From contig NZ_JAHUWK010000009.1 in assembly GCF_019219065.1 (NCBI RefSeq), positions 186,001 through 250,000 on the forward strand: a DNA stretch of 64,000 bases, read 5' to 3'. A program made the translations under genes and the position numbers. Positions 8,237 through 15,904 of the stretch are shown piece after piece (position 1 is the first letter of the stretch; the number at the start of each line of letters is the position of its first letter). The notes under the pieces were generated by a model. It made no database searches and was not told where the DNA came from. It was given only the letters and a program-made list of their open reading frames with translations. This DNA comes from Duganella sp. sic0402. Lineage in GTDB: Bacteria; Pseudomonadota; Gammaproteobacteria; Burkholderiales; Burkholderiaceae_D.

Positions 8237-8512
8237 TTACATGACGATCTTGACCATCGGATGGGCCGACAGCTCGGTGTACAGCGCATCCAGCTGCTCG
8301 CGGCTGGTGGCGCGCACGGTGCAGGTCAGGCCGGTGTAATTGCCCTTGGCCGATGGGCGGACTTCCATTCTGCCTTCATGGAATTCCTGGTCGTGCTTTT
8401 GCACCACCACGATGATGGTCGGGGCGAAATCGATATGAGTCGGCCCCATGACCTTGATCGGGAAGTCGCTCGGGTATTCGATGAGGGACTCTGATGGCGG
8501 GATCGCTTGCAT
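8237..8512 (-). CDS. YbeD-like DUF493 family protein
   Basis: A 91-residue protein with a ferredoxin-like (ACT-type) fold expected from family members. Recognisable core: PSDFPIKVMG near the N-terminus and NYTGLTCTVRATSREQLDALY, with a hydrophobic tail. In E. coli ybeD sits directly before lipB-lipA; here it is in the same orientation but separated from lipB by yfcF and the LysR gene. Role unknown, possibly small-molecule sensing. Confidence 0.85.
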   Translation of the reverse strand: MQAIPPSESLIEYPSDFPIKVMGPTHIDFAPTIIVVVQKHDQEFHEGRMEVRPSAKGNYTGLTCTVRATSREQLDALYTELSAHPMVKIVM

Positions 8513-8531
8513 ATTCTTTCCAATCTAATAA

Positions 8532-8560
8532 GGTAGTGCCTCCAACATGGAAGCACTACC
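8532..8560 (-). terminator. Terminator after the coiled-coil/DUF2491 operon
   Basis: An 8-bp perfect stem (ggtagtgc / gcactacc) extended by three more pairs after one mismatch lies between the end of the coiled-coil gene and the start of the ybeD-like gene. On the minus strand it is followed by ttatta. Confidence 0.6.
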
Positions 8561-8576
8561 CTATATTGTAGCCCGA

Positions 8577-9368
8577 TCAGGACTTTGCAAGCGCCAGCGG
8601 CTCCTCCGCCGGCTTGCCGGACAGGCGCTGCAAACGCGCCAGCGCCGACTCGTTGCCACCCAGCGCAGGCTGGCTGACCGACTTGCGGATCTCCTCCAGC
8701 TCAGCCGCCTGGTCCAGCGGTTTCTGGCCGATATCCGTGACAATGCGCAAGCCTTCGGCATCGTTGCGGATGGTTTCGGCGCGGCGGGTCAGGGCGCTCA
8801 GCGCGCTCGACTGGCCGCGCATGCCTTGCAGCCCGGCCAGCTGCGCCTGGCGCTCGGCTCGCAATTGCTGCAAGTCCTGCTGGGCGCGCGCCGAGGACAA
8901 GGCCTGCATCGCCTTCTTCGCCTGCGCGTCGAACTCGGACAGCTGCTTGGACAGCGCATCGACGATGGTTTGCAGCTCGTCCATGTACTGTCTGGCGTCG
9001 GCTTCCTCCTGCAATTCCTGCGGCAGGCGCGCCTTGTTGCCTTCCAGCTCGTCGCAGAACAGCGTGATGGTGGACTCCAAAATTTTGCCGGAGGCCAGGC
9101 GCTCAGCCAACGTGCCGGCGGCTTGCTCGTCGGTGGCGATCAGCTGGCGCAGCTTGACCACGTCGTTCGCTTCCTTGTCAAAGGCGGCGCGGGCGGCGGC
9201 CAGCTTTTGCGCGGCGCTGCGCAGATTGTCGGCCAGGCGGTCGCGGTCGGCCTCGGTGGCGGTTTCCGGATCAAAGTTGGCGATCGCTTCGGAAACGCGA
9301 TTGCCGAGCGTGCCAAAGTGCTTGGAAATCAGTCGCGCGGTCAAACCCCAGCCATTCAAGTTGCTCAT
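8577..9368 (-). CDS. Long coiled-coil protein, possibly PspA/IM30-like
   Basis: A 263-residue, almost wholly helical protein rich in Ala, Gln, Glu, Leu and Arg from about residue 35 to 190, with no signal peptide. It begins MSNLNGWGLTARLISKHFGTLG, which could be an amphipathic membrane-binding helix. It follows a DUF2491 (YjfK-like) gene; in E. coli the YjfK neighbour YjfJ is a PspA/IM30-like protein, so this is a plausible counterpart. That assignment rests on context and coiled-coil character only. Confidence 0.6.
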   Translation of the reverse strand: MSNLNGWGLTARLISKHFGTLGNRVSEAIANFDPETATEADRDRLADNLRSAAQKLAAARAAFDKEANDVVKLRQLIATDEQAAGTLAERLASGKILESTITLFCDELEGNKARLPQELQEEADARQYMDELQTIVDALSKQLSEFDAQAKKAMQALSSARAQQDLQQLRAERQAQLAGLQGMRGQSSALSALTRRAETIRNDAEGLRIVTDIGQKPLDQAAELEEIRKSVSQPALGGNESALARLQRLSGKPAEEPLALAKS

Positions 9369-9401
9369 TTCAGTTTCCTCAAGGTTTACAAAGGTTGCGC
9401 A

Positions 9402-10184
9402 TCATTGGATAACGATGCGTTGCTGCTCCACCGGAATGCCGATGACGAAGTCGACATGGATTCCGCGTTTGCTGGTATCGCCGTTCACGCTGTGGATGAT
9501 TTCCGTGGTGATCAGCAGATATTCGTGTGTGCCGCTGCGCAGTTCGCGCACATACGGCATGAAGTACATTTCCTGGCGCAGGCCGGTGCCGCCGCTGGCG
9601 TCGTCCAGCCGTACTTCGCTGCCGGTGAACGGCGGCATGTAGGCCACCTCCGGGTCGCCGGCGTCGCGCCAGTAGTCGATGCCATCGTTGGCGCCAAAGA
9701 TCAACTCCAGGTCCAGGCCCATATCGCCCAGCTGCTCGCGCCATAGCGTGTAGCTGCGGTCGCCCAGGCCGGCGCCGGCGCGGCCGGTGTAGGCGTCCTG
9801 GTCCTCTGCTGATTCCGGAATCACGCGCGCCAGCTGGGTGCAGTACATGATTTCGCTGACGTCGCCGCTGGCGTTCTGGTAAACCTGCAAGAATTTCTCC
9901 TTGTCGTCGCGGTCGCCGGTTTCCAGGTAATAGCGGTACAGGCCGCCCGATTGCTTCAGCTGGATCTGCGAGACGGCGACGATGCGCGTGTCGTCAGCAT
10001 CCGGCAGCGTAATCAGCGCGCCTTCGCCGACCGCCCGCAACAGCGGCGACTGCTGGATGACGACCACGCTGCCGATGCGCGCGCCCAGCGGCAGGCCGGT
10101 ATCGGTGCGCGGCGCGTCATCATTCATCAGCTTGGCCGCGCCATTGCGCAGGTAGTTGTATGCATCGCTCCAGCCCATCTTCAA
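9402..10184 (-). CDS. DUF2491 (YjfK-like) family protein
   Basis: A 260-residue soluble protein that I recognise as DUF2491-like. Motifs seen: GLPLGARIGSVVVI near the N-terminus, a middle RYYLETGD, and a C-terminal YLLITTEIIHSVNGDTSKRG, followed by FVIGIPVEQQRIVIQ. There is no signal peptide or membrane helix. It overlaps the upstream membrane-protein gene by 4 bases and precedes the coiled-coil gene by 33 bases, so the three are one operon. No biochemical role is known to me. Confidence 0.8.
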   Translation of the reverse strand: MKMGWSDAYNYLRNGAAKLMNDDAPRTDTGLPLGARIGSVVVIQQSPLLRAVGEGALITLPDADDTRIVAVSQIQLKQSGGLYRYYLETGDRDDKEKFLQVYQNASGDVSEIMYCTQLARVIPESAEDQDAYTGRAGAGLGDRSYTLWREQLGDMGLDLELIFGANDGIDYWRDAGDPEVAYMPPFTGSEVRLDDASGGTGLRQEMYFMPYVRELRSGTHEYLLITTEIIHSVNGDTSKRGIHVDFVIGIPVEQQRIVIQ

Positions 10185-10978
10185 TTCCTTTCAAACGAAT
10201 AATTCGGCGCGGCGCGCAGGCGGCGGAACTTGCGTACCGAATACACCACCGCCCACATCAGCAAACTCACCACCGACAGCCAGGCGAACAGGCGCAGCAC
10301 GCTGGTCATGAACGACTCCTGCGGTGCGGGCATGGCGGCTGGCGCCTTGGCGAGGGCCGGTTCGCTCAGGCCCGGCATGCCGCCGACCACAGCGCTGCTA
10401 TCAGTGGACGGCGCGGCCGGCTGGCTGCCATTGCTGGTCGGATAGGACACAGGCTGGTTACTCTGGCTCATCGCGCGGCCCAGCATGAAGCCCAGCACGC
10501 CGGCCATCAGCCCATTGCCATTGCCGGACGCCTGCTGTTGATAACCCGGCCCCGGCGCCGGATAAGCCGGCGCACGGTACACGGGGGATGGTTGCTGCGC
10601 CGGCGCTTGCGGCTGGCGCAGGGTATCGTTCAGCGGCGGCAGCGGCTGGTTGTTGGCGGCGTTGCGGCGCTGGTCCAGCGTCTTCAGCGCATTGGCCTGG
10701 GCGGCGCTGCGATCGACATCGCGCGACATCGCCGAGGTATTCCGTTGCGGCTGGGCCGGCGAGCCGGCCTGCTTGCCAAACGCGCCGGGGCCGCTCTGGC
10801 GGTTGGCGGGCGGCGCGGCCGGTTTGCTGTGCCGGGCCGCGTTGCTCTTTTGTGAAGAAAATCCACTTTTAAACGACGACGATGTGCCAGAATGTGAAGC
10901 CGGACGCGCTTGCGCCGGCACATTGCCTGCCACGGCCAGGCAAACCATCAACAGCAACGCGGAACTGAATGACTTCAT
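10181..10978 (-). CDS. Exported Pro/Gln/Ala-rich membrane-anchored protein, unrecognised
   Basis: 265 residues: a signal peptide (MKSFSSALLLMVCLAVAGNVPAQ), a long low-complexity region rich in Ser, Pro, Gln and Ala to about residue 150, a glycine-rich hydrophobic stretch (GLMAGVLGFMLGRAM), more disorder, then a membrane helix near LRLFAWLSVVSLLMWAVVYS and a basic tail. It is first gene of the operon with DUF2491 and the coiled-coil gene. I do not recognise a family. An envelope anchor for the two soluble partners is a guess from topology. Confidence 0.7.
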   Translation of the reverse strand: MKSFSSALLLMVCLAVAGNVPAQARPASHSGTSSSFKSGFSSQKSNAARHSKPAAPPANRQSGPGAFGKQAGSPAQPQRNTSAMSRDVDRSAAQANALKTLDQRRNAANNQPLPPLNDTLRQPQAPAQQPSPVYRAPAYPAPGPGYQQQASGNGNGLMAGVLGFMLGRAMSQSNQPVSYPTSNGSQPAAPSTDSSAVVGGMPGLSEPALAKAPAAMPAPQESFMTSVLRLFAWLSVVSLLMWAVVYSVRKFRRLRAAPNYSFERN

Positions 10979-11064
10979 GATGTCTTTTCACAAAGAAGTT
11001 GAATGAAAAACAGCATAGCGCCGAGGGTTCGCGCTTGCATCGGTAATAAAAGGCTCGCTTCACC

Positions 11065-11547
11065 ATGACTCGTAAATACCTGGACATGAACCAGCACGAC
11101 GCGCTGTACACGGTGGCGCGCGGCTACCCTGGCGGCATCGACGCGCTGGCGCAGGCGATGGGGATTTCCGTCAACGTTCTGCGCAACAAGCTGGCGCCGA
11201 CCATCGCCTCGCACTATCCATCGTTTGAAGAGGTGTCCACGGTGGTGGACCTGTGCCACAAGGCGGGCGTGGCGGAAGCGCATCTGCCGCTGCACGCGCT
11301 GCTGGTGCGGCACGGCATGGCCGCCTTCGTGGTGCCGACGCCGGACGGCGTCAGCGAAGACGATCTGTCACAGACCGTCTGCAAGGTGATGAGTCAGGTG
11401 GGTGCGGTAGCGGAAGCCGTTTCCAGCGCGCTGATGGACGGCAAGGTCACCACTGCGGAAGCAGATTTGATCGAGAAGGAATTCCAGGGTGCGCTGTCGG
11501 CGCTGGGGGAGTGGCGCGCGCGGTTGCGGCTCAAGGCGCAGCAGTAA
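11065..11547 (+). CDS. Phage regulatory CII-like protein (CP76 type), orphan
   Basis: A 160-residue protein resembling the phage CII/CP76 family: YLDMNQHDALYTVARGYPGG, then LAQAMGISVNVLRNKLAPT (a likely helix-turn-helix) and a helical C-terminal half. In P2-like phages such proteins control the lysogeny switch. No other phage genes are nearby, so this looks like a domesticated regulator or relic. An internal ATG (residue 8) is an alternative start. It is convergent with the FecR/DUF6600 gene across a long palindrome. Confidence 0.7.
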   Translation: MTRKYLDMNQHDALYTVARGYPGGIDALAQAMGISVNVLRNKLAPTIASHYPSFEEVSTVVDLCHKAGVAEAHLPLHALLVRHGMAAFVVPTPDGVSEDDLSQTVCKVMSQVGAVAEAVSSALMDGKVTTAEADLIEKEFQGALSALGEWRARLRLKAQQ

Positions 11548-11555
11548 GCGGCGTT

Positions 11556-11624
11556 CTAAACCGGGGTCAGTCCGCCAAACGTACACGAGCTCGTGTACGT
11601 TTGGCGGAACTGACCCCGGTTTAG
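11556..11624. repeat. Near-perfect 69-base inverted repeat between convergent genes
   Basis: The left arm (11556-11589) and right arm (11590-11624) are reverse complements over 34 bases apart from one extra A in the right arm; there is no loop. Ends read ctaaaccggggtcag and ctgaccccggtttag. It sits between two convergent stops (11547 and 11628). It could act as a bidirectional terminator, though it lacks a T-run, or be a REP-like dispersed element. Confidence 0.9.
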
Positions 11625-11627
11625 GGT

Positions 11628-13511
11628 TTAGCGCTCGTTCGGGCGCTGATTTTCGTTGCGGCGGTGCTCGTTGCGGTTGTTGTCGCGATTTTCCCGCTGC
11701 TCGCGTTGCTCGCGCTGGGCCGGCTGCTGCTGCTGAGGCGGCGGCGTGAACTGGCGTGGCGCCTGCTGCGGTTGCTGCTGAGGCTGCGGCTGAGGGCGCT
11801 GTTCACGCGGTTGTTCACGTTGCTCGCGCTGTTGTTGATGCTGTTCGCGCTGCTCGTCGCGCTGACGCAAGCGGCGGCTGTCGTCGCCGCCACGGTCAAA
11901 GCGTTCGCGCTGCGGCTGCGCTTGTGGCTGCTGCGGTGACACCTGCAGTACCGGCTGCGGCATCACCGGCGCTGGCGTCTGCGGACGCGGCTGCCCCTGC
12001 TGCCCCGGATTGAAACGCGGCCGCAACTCTATCCGCATATCGTTCGGATTGATGGTCTGCGCCGGCGCATCCGGCTGCCCGAACTGATTCGGCGCCAGCG
12101 TGCTGATGCGTCCTGGCGGCTGCTGCGCCGGCACCTGCTGCGGCTGCGATGGCGCGGTAATCGTGCGTCCCGGCGTCGGACGCTCATTGCGATTGCGCCC
12201 GCCATCGCGGTCAAACCGGTCCGGAATGCCGTCATGGTCACGGTCGCCCCGGCCACCACGGTCGGTGCTCAGCGGACGATACGGCACCTGCGGCTGCGGC
12301 GGGGCGACCGGTGTAACATTCTTGACGAAATTGGCTGGCGGCAGCACCTGCGAGCCACGTCCCACGTTGACATTGCGACGGCCTTCAAACTGATCGCGCG
12401 GCAGCACGGTCAAGCCATCACGGCGGCCGTTGAAGTCCGGACGCGGCGTAAACGGCTTGCCATTATGCGTCCAGGTCACGCGGCGCTCGTACTCGGCAGA
12501 CACGCGGTAGCCCGGCACAAACCGGTCGCGCGGCGACAGCGGATACCAGCCCAAGCCCGGCCCTGGATGATGCGGGCCGCCATTGCCACCGACCCAGCCG
12601 ACCAGCGCCGGCGCCCACACCGGCCGTCCTGCGGGACGGCCAGGCGCCCAGCGCCAGCGGCGTTCAACCAATACCCAGCGGCCGTAGTGCGATGGCGCGT
12701 AACCCCACGGCGCATTATCGACCCAGGTCCAGCCCCAAGGCGCCAGCCACACCCAGCGGCCATCACGATACGGCGCCCAATCGAGCGCCACATTACGCGG
12801 CGTCCACAGCGGGCCGTAATCGACGCTCTCGGTCCAGCTGCCGTTGCGGTCCAGTTCCTCGTAGCCCGTGATGCCAGTGGAGACGAAGCGGGTGGCGCTG
12901 CTGCTGTCGTAGCGGTCGCGCTCCTCGGCCCAGACATCGAAGCCATCGCGCCGCGCCGCGCTGGTGCGCACATCCTCGGCGCTGATATCGACATGGCGGC
13001 CATTGCTGACCACCACCGACGAACCAGCGCCTTCCACCCGCGCCGAACCGGCCAGCACGCTGACCTGGCTGGTGTCCGGCTGGCGGTCCACATCGACCCG
13101 CAAAATGCCCGGCTCCAGCAGCGTGATACGGGCTTGCGGCGTGCTCAGCTCAAAGTCGCGCAGCAGTTCGGGACTGCGCACGCGGATGCTGACGCTGCCG
13201 TAGTTCAGACGCAGACGCAGCAGGTCGTCGTCCATGCCGATGATTTCCAGGTCGGAATCGCCATCCAGCCGCACGGCGGTCGAGCCAACGCGGAACTCGG
13301 TGCGCGCGCCGGAAGCGGTGCTGATGTGGTTGTTGGCGGTCACCGGCCAGTTCAGCGACGCGCCCAGCGGCTCGCCATCCCCTGCCAATTTCACCTGGCC
13401 CTGGACACTGGAAATCCGGCCCACCATGGCGGGCGGATCTTCGGCATAGGCCCAAGCACTATAGCTGGCCAGAGCGGCCAGCACGACGGTGGGAATAATG
13501 TGGCGGCTCAT
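11628..13511 (-). CDS. Exported FecR-domain/DUF6600 protein with Gln/Arg-rich tail
   Basis: 627 residues from the ATG at 13511, chosen because a good ribosome site (aggaga) precedes it and it begins a signal peptide (MSRHIIPTVVLAALASYSAWAYA); the open frame extends 14 residues further. A FecR-like domain (GRISSVQGQVKLAG, then STAVRLDGDSDLEI) is followed by a Trp/Tyr-rich DUF6600 region (WAPYRDGRWVWLAPWGWTW). From about residue 400 on it is Pro/Gln/Arg-rich and probably disordered, with QREQREQ runs. Probably periplasmic or surface-exposed; role unknown. Confidence 0.82.
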   Translation of the reverse strand: MSRHIIPTVVLAALASYSAWAYAEDPPAMVGRISSVQGQVKLAGDGEPLGASLNWPVTANNHISTASGARTEFRVGSTAVRLDGDSDLEIIGMDDDLLRLRLNYGSVSIRVRSPELLRDFELSTPQARITLLEPGILRVDVDRQPDTSQVSVLAGSARVEGAGSSVVVSNGRHVDISAEDVRTSAARRDGFDVWAEERDRYDSSSATRFVSTGITGYEELDRNGSWTESVDYGPLWTPRNVALDWAPYRDGRWVWLAPWGWTWVDNAPWGYAPSHYGRWVLVERRWRWAPGRPAGRPVWAPALVGWVGGNGGPHHPGPGLGWYPLSPRDRFVPGYRVSAEYERRVTWTHNGKPFTPRPDFNGRRDGLTVLPRDQFEGRRNVNVGRGSQVLPPANFVKNVTPVAPPQPQVPYRPLSTDRGGRGDRDHDGIPDRFDRDGGRNRNERPTPGRTITAPSQPQQVPAQQPPGRISTLAPNQFGQPDAPAQTINPNDMRIELRPRFNPGQQGQPRPQTPAPVMPQPVLQVSPQQPQAQPQRERFDRGGDDSRRLRQRDEQREQHQQQREQREQPREQRPQPQPQQQPQQAPRQFTPPPQQQQPAQREQREQRENRDNNRNEHRRNENQRPNER

Positions 13512-13600
13512 GGCTGCGTCTCCTGTGGTGATCACTGATTTAACGCTGCGCACTGGCGTTCGACTACAGCGGTTACACCGGGTTACAAAAAGTGTTGCGC

Positions 13601-14239
13601 TTACGCAGCGGCACTACCGCGCTTGACGAAGAACAGCGCCGCGCCGACCGCCATCAACAGGCCGCCAAACACCCGGTTCTGCTTCTTGACCGCGCCGGCG
13701 TCGCGGAAGAAGCGCTGCATCGACGAGGCCAGGAAGGCGTAGCTGTGCATCACCACCAGGTCGATGCAGCACATGGTCACCGCCAGGATCAGCAGCTGCG
13801 GCAGCAGCGGCGAGCCGTGGGTAATAAACTGCGGCAGCACCGCCACCATGAAGATAATGCCCTTGGGATTGGTGGCGTTGGTCAGGAAACCGGTCAGGAA
13901 GCGTTTCTTCGCGGTTGGCACCTGCACCGCAGCCTGCTGCTGCGCACCGATGGTGACCTTGGCGCGCCACTGGCTCAGGCCCAGATAAATCAGGTACAGC
14001 GCGCCCACCGTCTTAACAATATTGAACGCCACCTCGGACGCCATCAGCAGCGAGCCCACGCCCGCGCCGGCGATGAAAAACACCAGCAGCAAGCCGGTTT
14101 GCAGGCCGAAAATCGTGGCGCTGGCGCGGCGCACACCGTACGACAACCCATGTGACATCGACAACACCGCGCCCGACCCCGGCGAGACGGCAATAATGCA
14201 GGCAGCAACAAAAAAAGTGATCCAGGTGGCGAAGGTCAT
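13601..14239 (-). CDS. LysE/RhtB-family amino-acid exporter
   Basis: A 212-residue membrane protein with about six hydrophobic helices. The family signature is seen near the N-terminus as SPGSGAVLSMSHGLSYG, followed by GLQTGLLLVFFIAGAG and FLTGFLTNATNPKGIIF. It exports small neutral or basic amino acids or related compounds across the inner membrane; the substrate is unknown. Single gene with promoters facing away from the DUF808 gene. Confidence 0.92.
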   Translation of the reverse strand: MTFATWITFFVAACIIAVSPGSGAVLSMSHGLSYGVRRASATIFGLQTGLLLVFFIAGAGVGSLLMASEVAFNIVKTVGALYLIYLGLSQWRAKVTIGAQQQAAVQVPTAKKRFLTGFLTNATNPKGIIFMVAVLPQFITHGSPLLPQLLILAVTMCCIDLVVMHSYAFLASSMQRFFRDAGAVKKQNRVFGGLLMAVGAALFFVKRGSAAA

Positions 14240-14341
14240 GACGATTCCATTTGATTTGAGGCAATCACCATTGTAGCGGTATCGTGCCCTGCGCCGCTTG
14301 GGTTAATATTGCTGATCAAACCACACAAGGAGTGCACCAAG

Positions 14342-15280
14342 ATGGCCGGTTCCAGCCTGTTAATGCTGATCGACGATATCGCCACCATCCTCGACGACGT
14401 CGCCGCGATGAGCAAGGTCGCCGCCAAGAAGACCGCCGGCGTGCTGGGCGACGACCTGGCGCTGAATGCGGAACAGGTGTCCGGCGTGCGCGCCGAGCGC
14501 GAGCTGCCAGTGGTGTGGGCGGTGGCGGTCGGTTCGCTGAAGAACAAGGCCATCCTGGTGCCGGCGGCACTGGCGATCAGCGCCTTCGCGCCGTGGGCGA
14601 TCACGCCGCTGCTAATGATCGGCGGCCTGTACCTGTGCTTCGAGGGCTTCGAGAAGATTGCCCACAGCCTGTTCCATTCCAAGGAAGACGACGGCCACAA
14701 GCAGCAGCTGCACGCGGCGCTGGCCAATCCCGAGGTGGACCTGGTGGCGCTGGAAAAGGACAAGATCAAGGGCGCGGTACGCACCGACTTCATCCTGTCG
14801 GCCGAGATCATCGTAATCGCGCTGGGCACGGTGGCGGCGGCACCGTTTGCGCAGCAGGTGACGGTGGTGGCCGGGATTGCGCTGGTGATGACGGTCGGCG
14901 TGTACGGCCTGGTGGCCGCCATCGTCAAGATGGACGACGCCGGCCTGTACCTGAGCCAGCGCGGCGGCGCGGCGGTCAAGGCGCTGGGCCGGGTGCTGCT
15001 GTCGGCGGCGCCGGTGCTGATGAAGTTGCTGGGCGTGGTCGGCACGCTGGCCATGTTCATGGTCGGCGGCGGCATCCTGACCCACGGCCTGCCGTTCGCC
15101 CACGACCTGATCCACCACGCCACCGAGGCGGTGGCCGCCACGCCAGCGGTCGGCCCGGCGCTGGGCGTGATCGTCCCGAGCCTGCTGGACGCGGTCGCTG
15201 GCGTGATCGCCGGCGCCCTGGCGCTGGCTGTGGTCACCGCTGGCAGCAAACTGCTGAGCCTGGTCAAAAAGCAAGCCTGA
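14342..15280 (+). CDS. DUF808 (YedI-like) inner-membrane protein
   Basis: 312 residues. I start at the ATG at 14342 (MAGSSLLMLIDDIATILDDVA) because aaggag lies 10 bases upstream; an earlier ATG adds 11 atypical residues. Family features: the N-terminal MAGSSLLMLIDDIA, AAKKTAGVLGDDLALNAEQV, and FEGFEKIAHSLFH. Several hydrophobic helices follow in the second half. YedI-family function is not known to me. A hairpin follows the stop. Confidence 0.9.
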   Translation: MAGSSLLMLIDDIATILDDVAAMSKVAAKKTAGVLGDDLALNAEQVSGVRAERELPVVWAVAVGSLKNKAILVPAALAISAFAPWAITPLLMIGGLYLCFEGFEKIAHSLFHSKEDDGHKQQLHAALANPEVDLVALEKDKIKGAVRTDFILSAEIIVIALGTVAAAPFAQQVTVVAGIALVMTVGVYGLVAAIVKMDDAGLYLSQRGGAAVKALGRVLLSAAPVLMKLLGVVGTLAMFMVGGGILTHGLPFAHDLIHHATEAVAATPAVGPALGVIVPSLLDAVAGVIAGALALAVVTAGSKLLSLVKKQA

Positions 15281-15302
15281 GTCTTCTGTTCTGATACGAA
15301 AA

Positions 15303-15323
15303 CGAGCGCCATCCCGGCGCTCG
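15303..15323 (+). terminator. Hairpin after the DUF808 gene
   Basis: An 8-bp perfect stem (cgagcgcc / ggcgctcg) with a 5-base loop lies 22 bases past the stop, followed by ctttcc. The T-run is weak, so termination may be partial and allow read-through into the YiaA-like gene. Confidence 0.55.
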
Positions 15324-15349
15324 CTTTCCATTTAGACAAGGAGCACTGA

Positions 15350-15763
15350 ATGAGCACTCCCTCCAACGCCTTCGTCGGCGCTTCCTGGCTGGCCCTGCTG
15401 GCCGGCTCCCTCACCTTCATCATCGGCCTGTGGAACGCCAGCATGGCGCTCAATGAAAAAGGCTACTACTTCACCATTCTGATGTACGGGCTGTTTGCCG
15501 CTATTTCGCTACAGAAATCCGTGCGCGACCGCAGCGAAGATATACCAGTTTCATCTCTCTACTACGGTCTATGCTGGATGTCTGTACTCGTAGCAATTTT
15601 GCTGTTATTAATCGGGCTATGGAACGCCCAGCTAGCGCTGAGCGAGAAAGGTTTTTATGGCATGGCCTTCCTGCTCAGCTTGTTCGCGGCCGTCACCGTG
15701 CAGAAAAATGTGCGCGACCTGACTGCCACCAAACCCGCCCGGCGTTCCGACCAAAACGTCTGA
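15350..15763 (+). CDS. YiaA/YiaB-like inner-membrane protein with internal duplication
   Basis: 137 residues with four membrane helices in two similar halves: IIGLWNASMALNEKGYYFTI...FAAISLQKSVRD and LIGLWNAQLALSEKGFYGMA...FAAVTVQKNVRD. This tandem layout matches YiaA-family proteins. A ribosome site (aaggag) precedes the ATG. Function is unknown. The middle stretch coding the start of the second half is more AT-rich than its surroundings. Confidence 0.88.
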   Translation: MSTPSNAFVGASWLALLAGSLTFIIGLWNASMALNEKGYYFTILMYGLFAAISLQKSVRDRSEDIPVSSLYYGLCWMSVLVAILLLLIGLWNAQLALSEKGFYGMAFLLSLFAAVTVQKNVRDLTATKPARRSDQNV

Positions 15764-15776
15764 CCTGTCGTCCTGG

Positions 15777-15807
15777 CCGGAATGGGGGCCTACACCCTCC
15801 ATTCCGG
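15777..15807 (+). terminator. Hairpin after the YiaA-like gene
   Basis: A 9-bp perfect stem (ccggaatgg / ccattccgg) with further G-C pairing inside, 13 bases past the stop. No strong T-run follows. It lies directly before the FNR site, insulating the downstream promoter. Confidence 0.5.
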
Positions 15808-15813
15808 TGAAAT

Positions 15814-15827
15814 TTGATCTAAATCAA
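15814..15827. promoter_or_regulatory. Exact-consensus FNR site upstream of the chemoreceptor-hemN operon
   Basis: TTGATCTAAATCAA matches the FNR consensus TTGAT-N4-ATCAA at every fixed position. It lies 78 bases before the chemoreceptor ATG, a suitable distance for an FNR-activated promoter with a short leader. An fnr-type gene lies at 27574-28356. Confidence 0.85.
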
Positions 15828-15904
15828 TAAATTCGGCAGGTGGACTACGTAAACTGACCATATCTATTGCGGTAAAGCAATAAACCTCCGGGAGAGAGAC
15901 GATA

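Noticed and set aside
11065..11624. Prophage
   Set aside because: A single CII-like gene without integrase, capsid or lysis genes is not a prophage.
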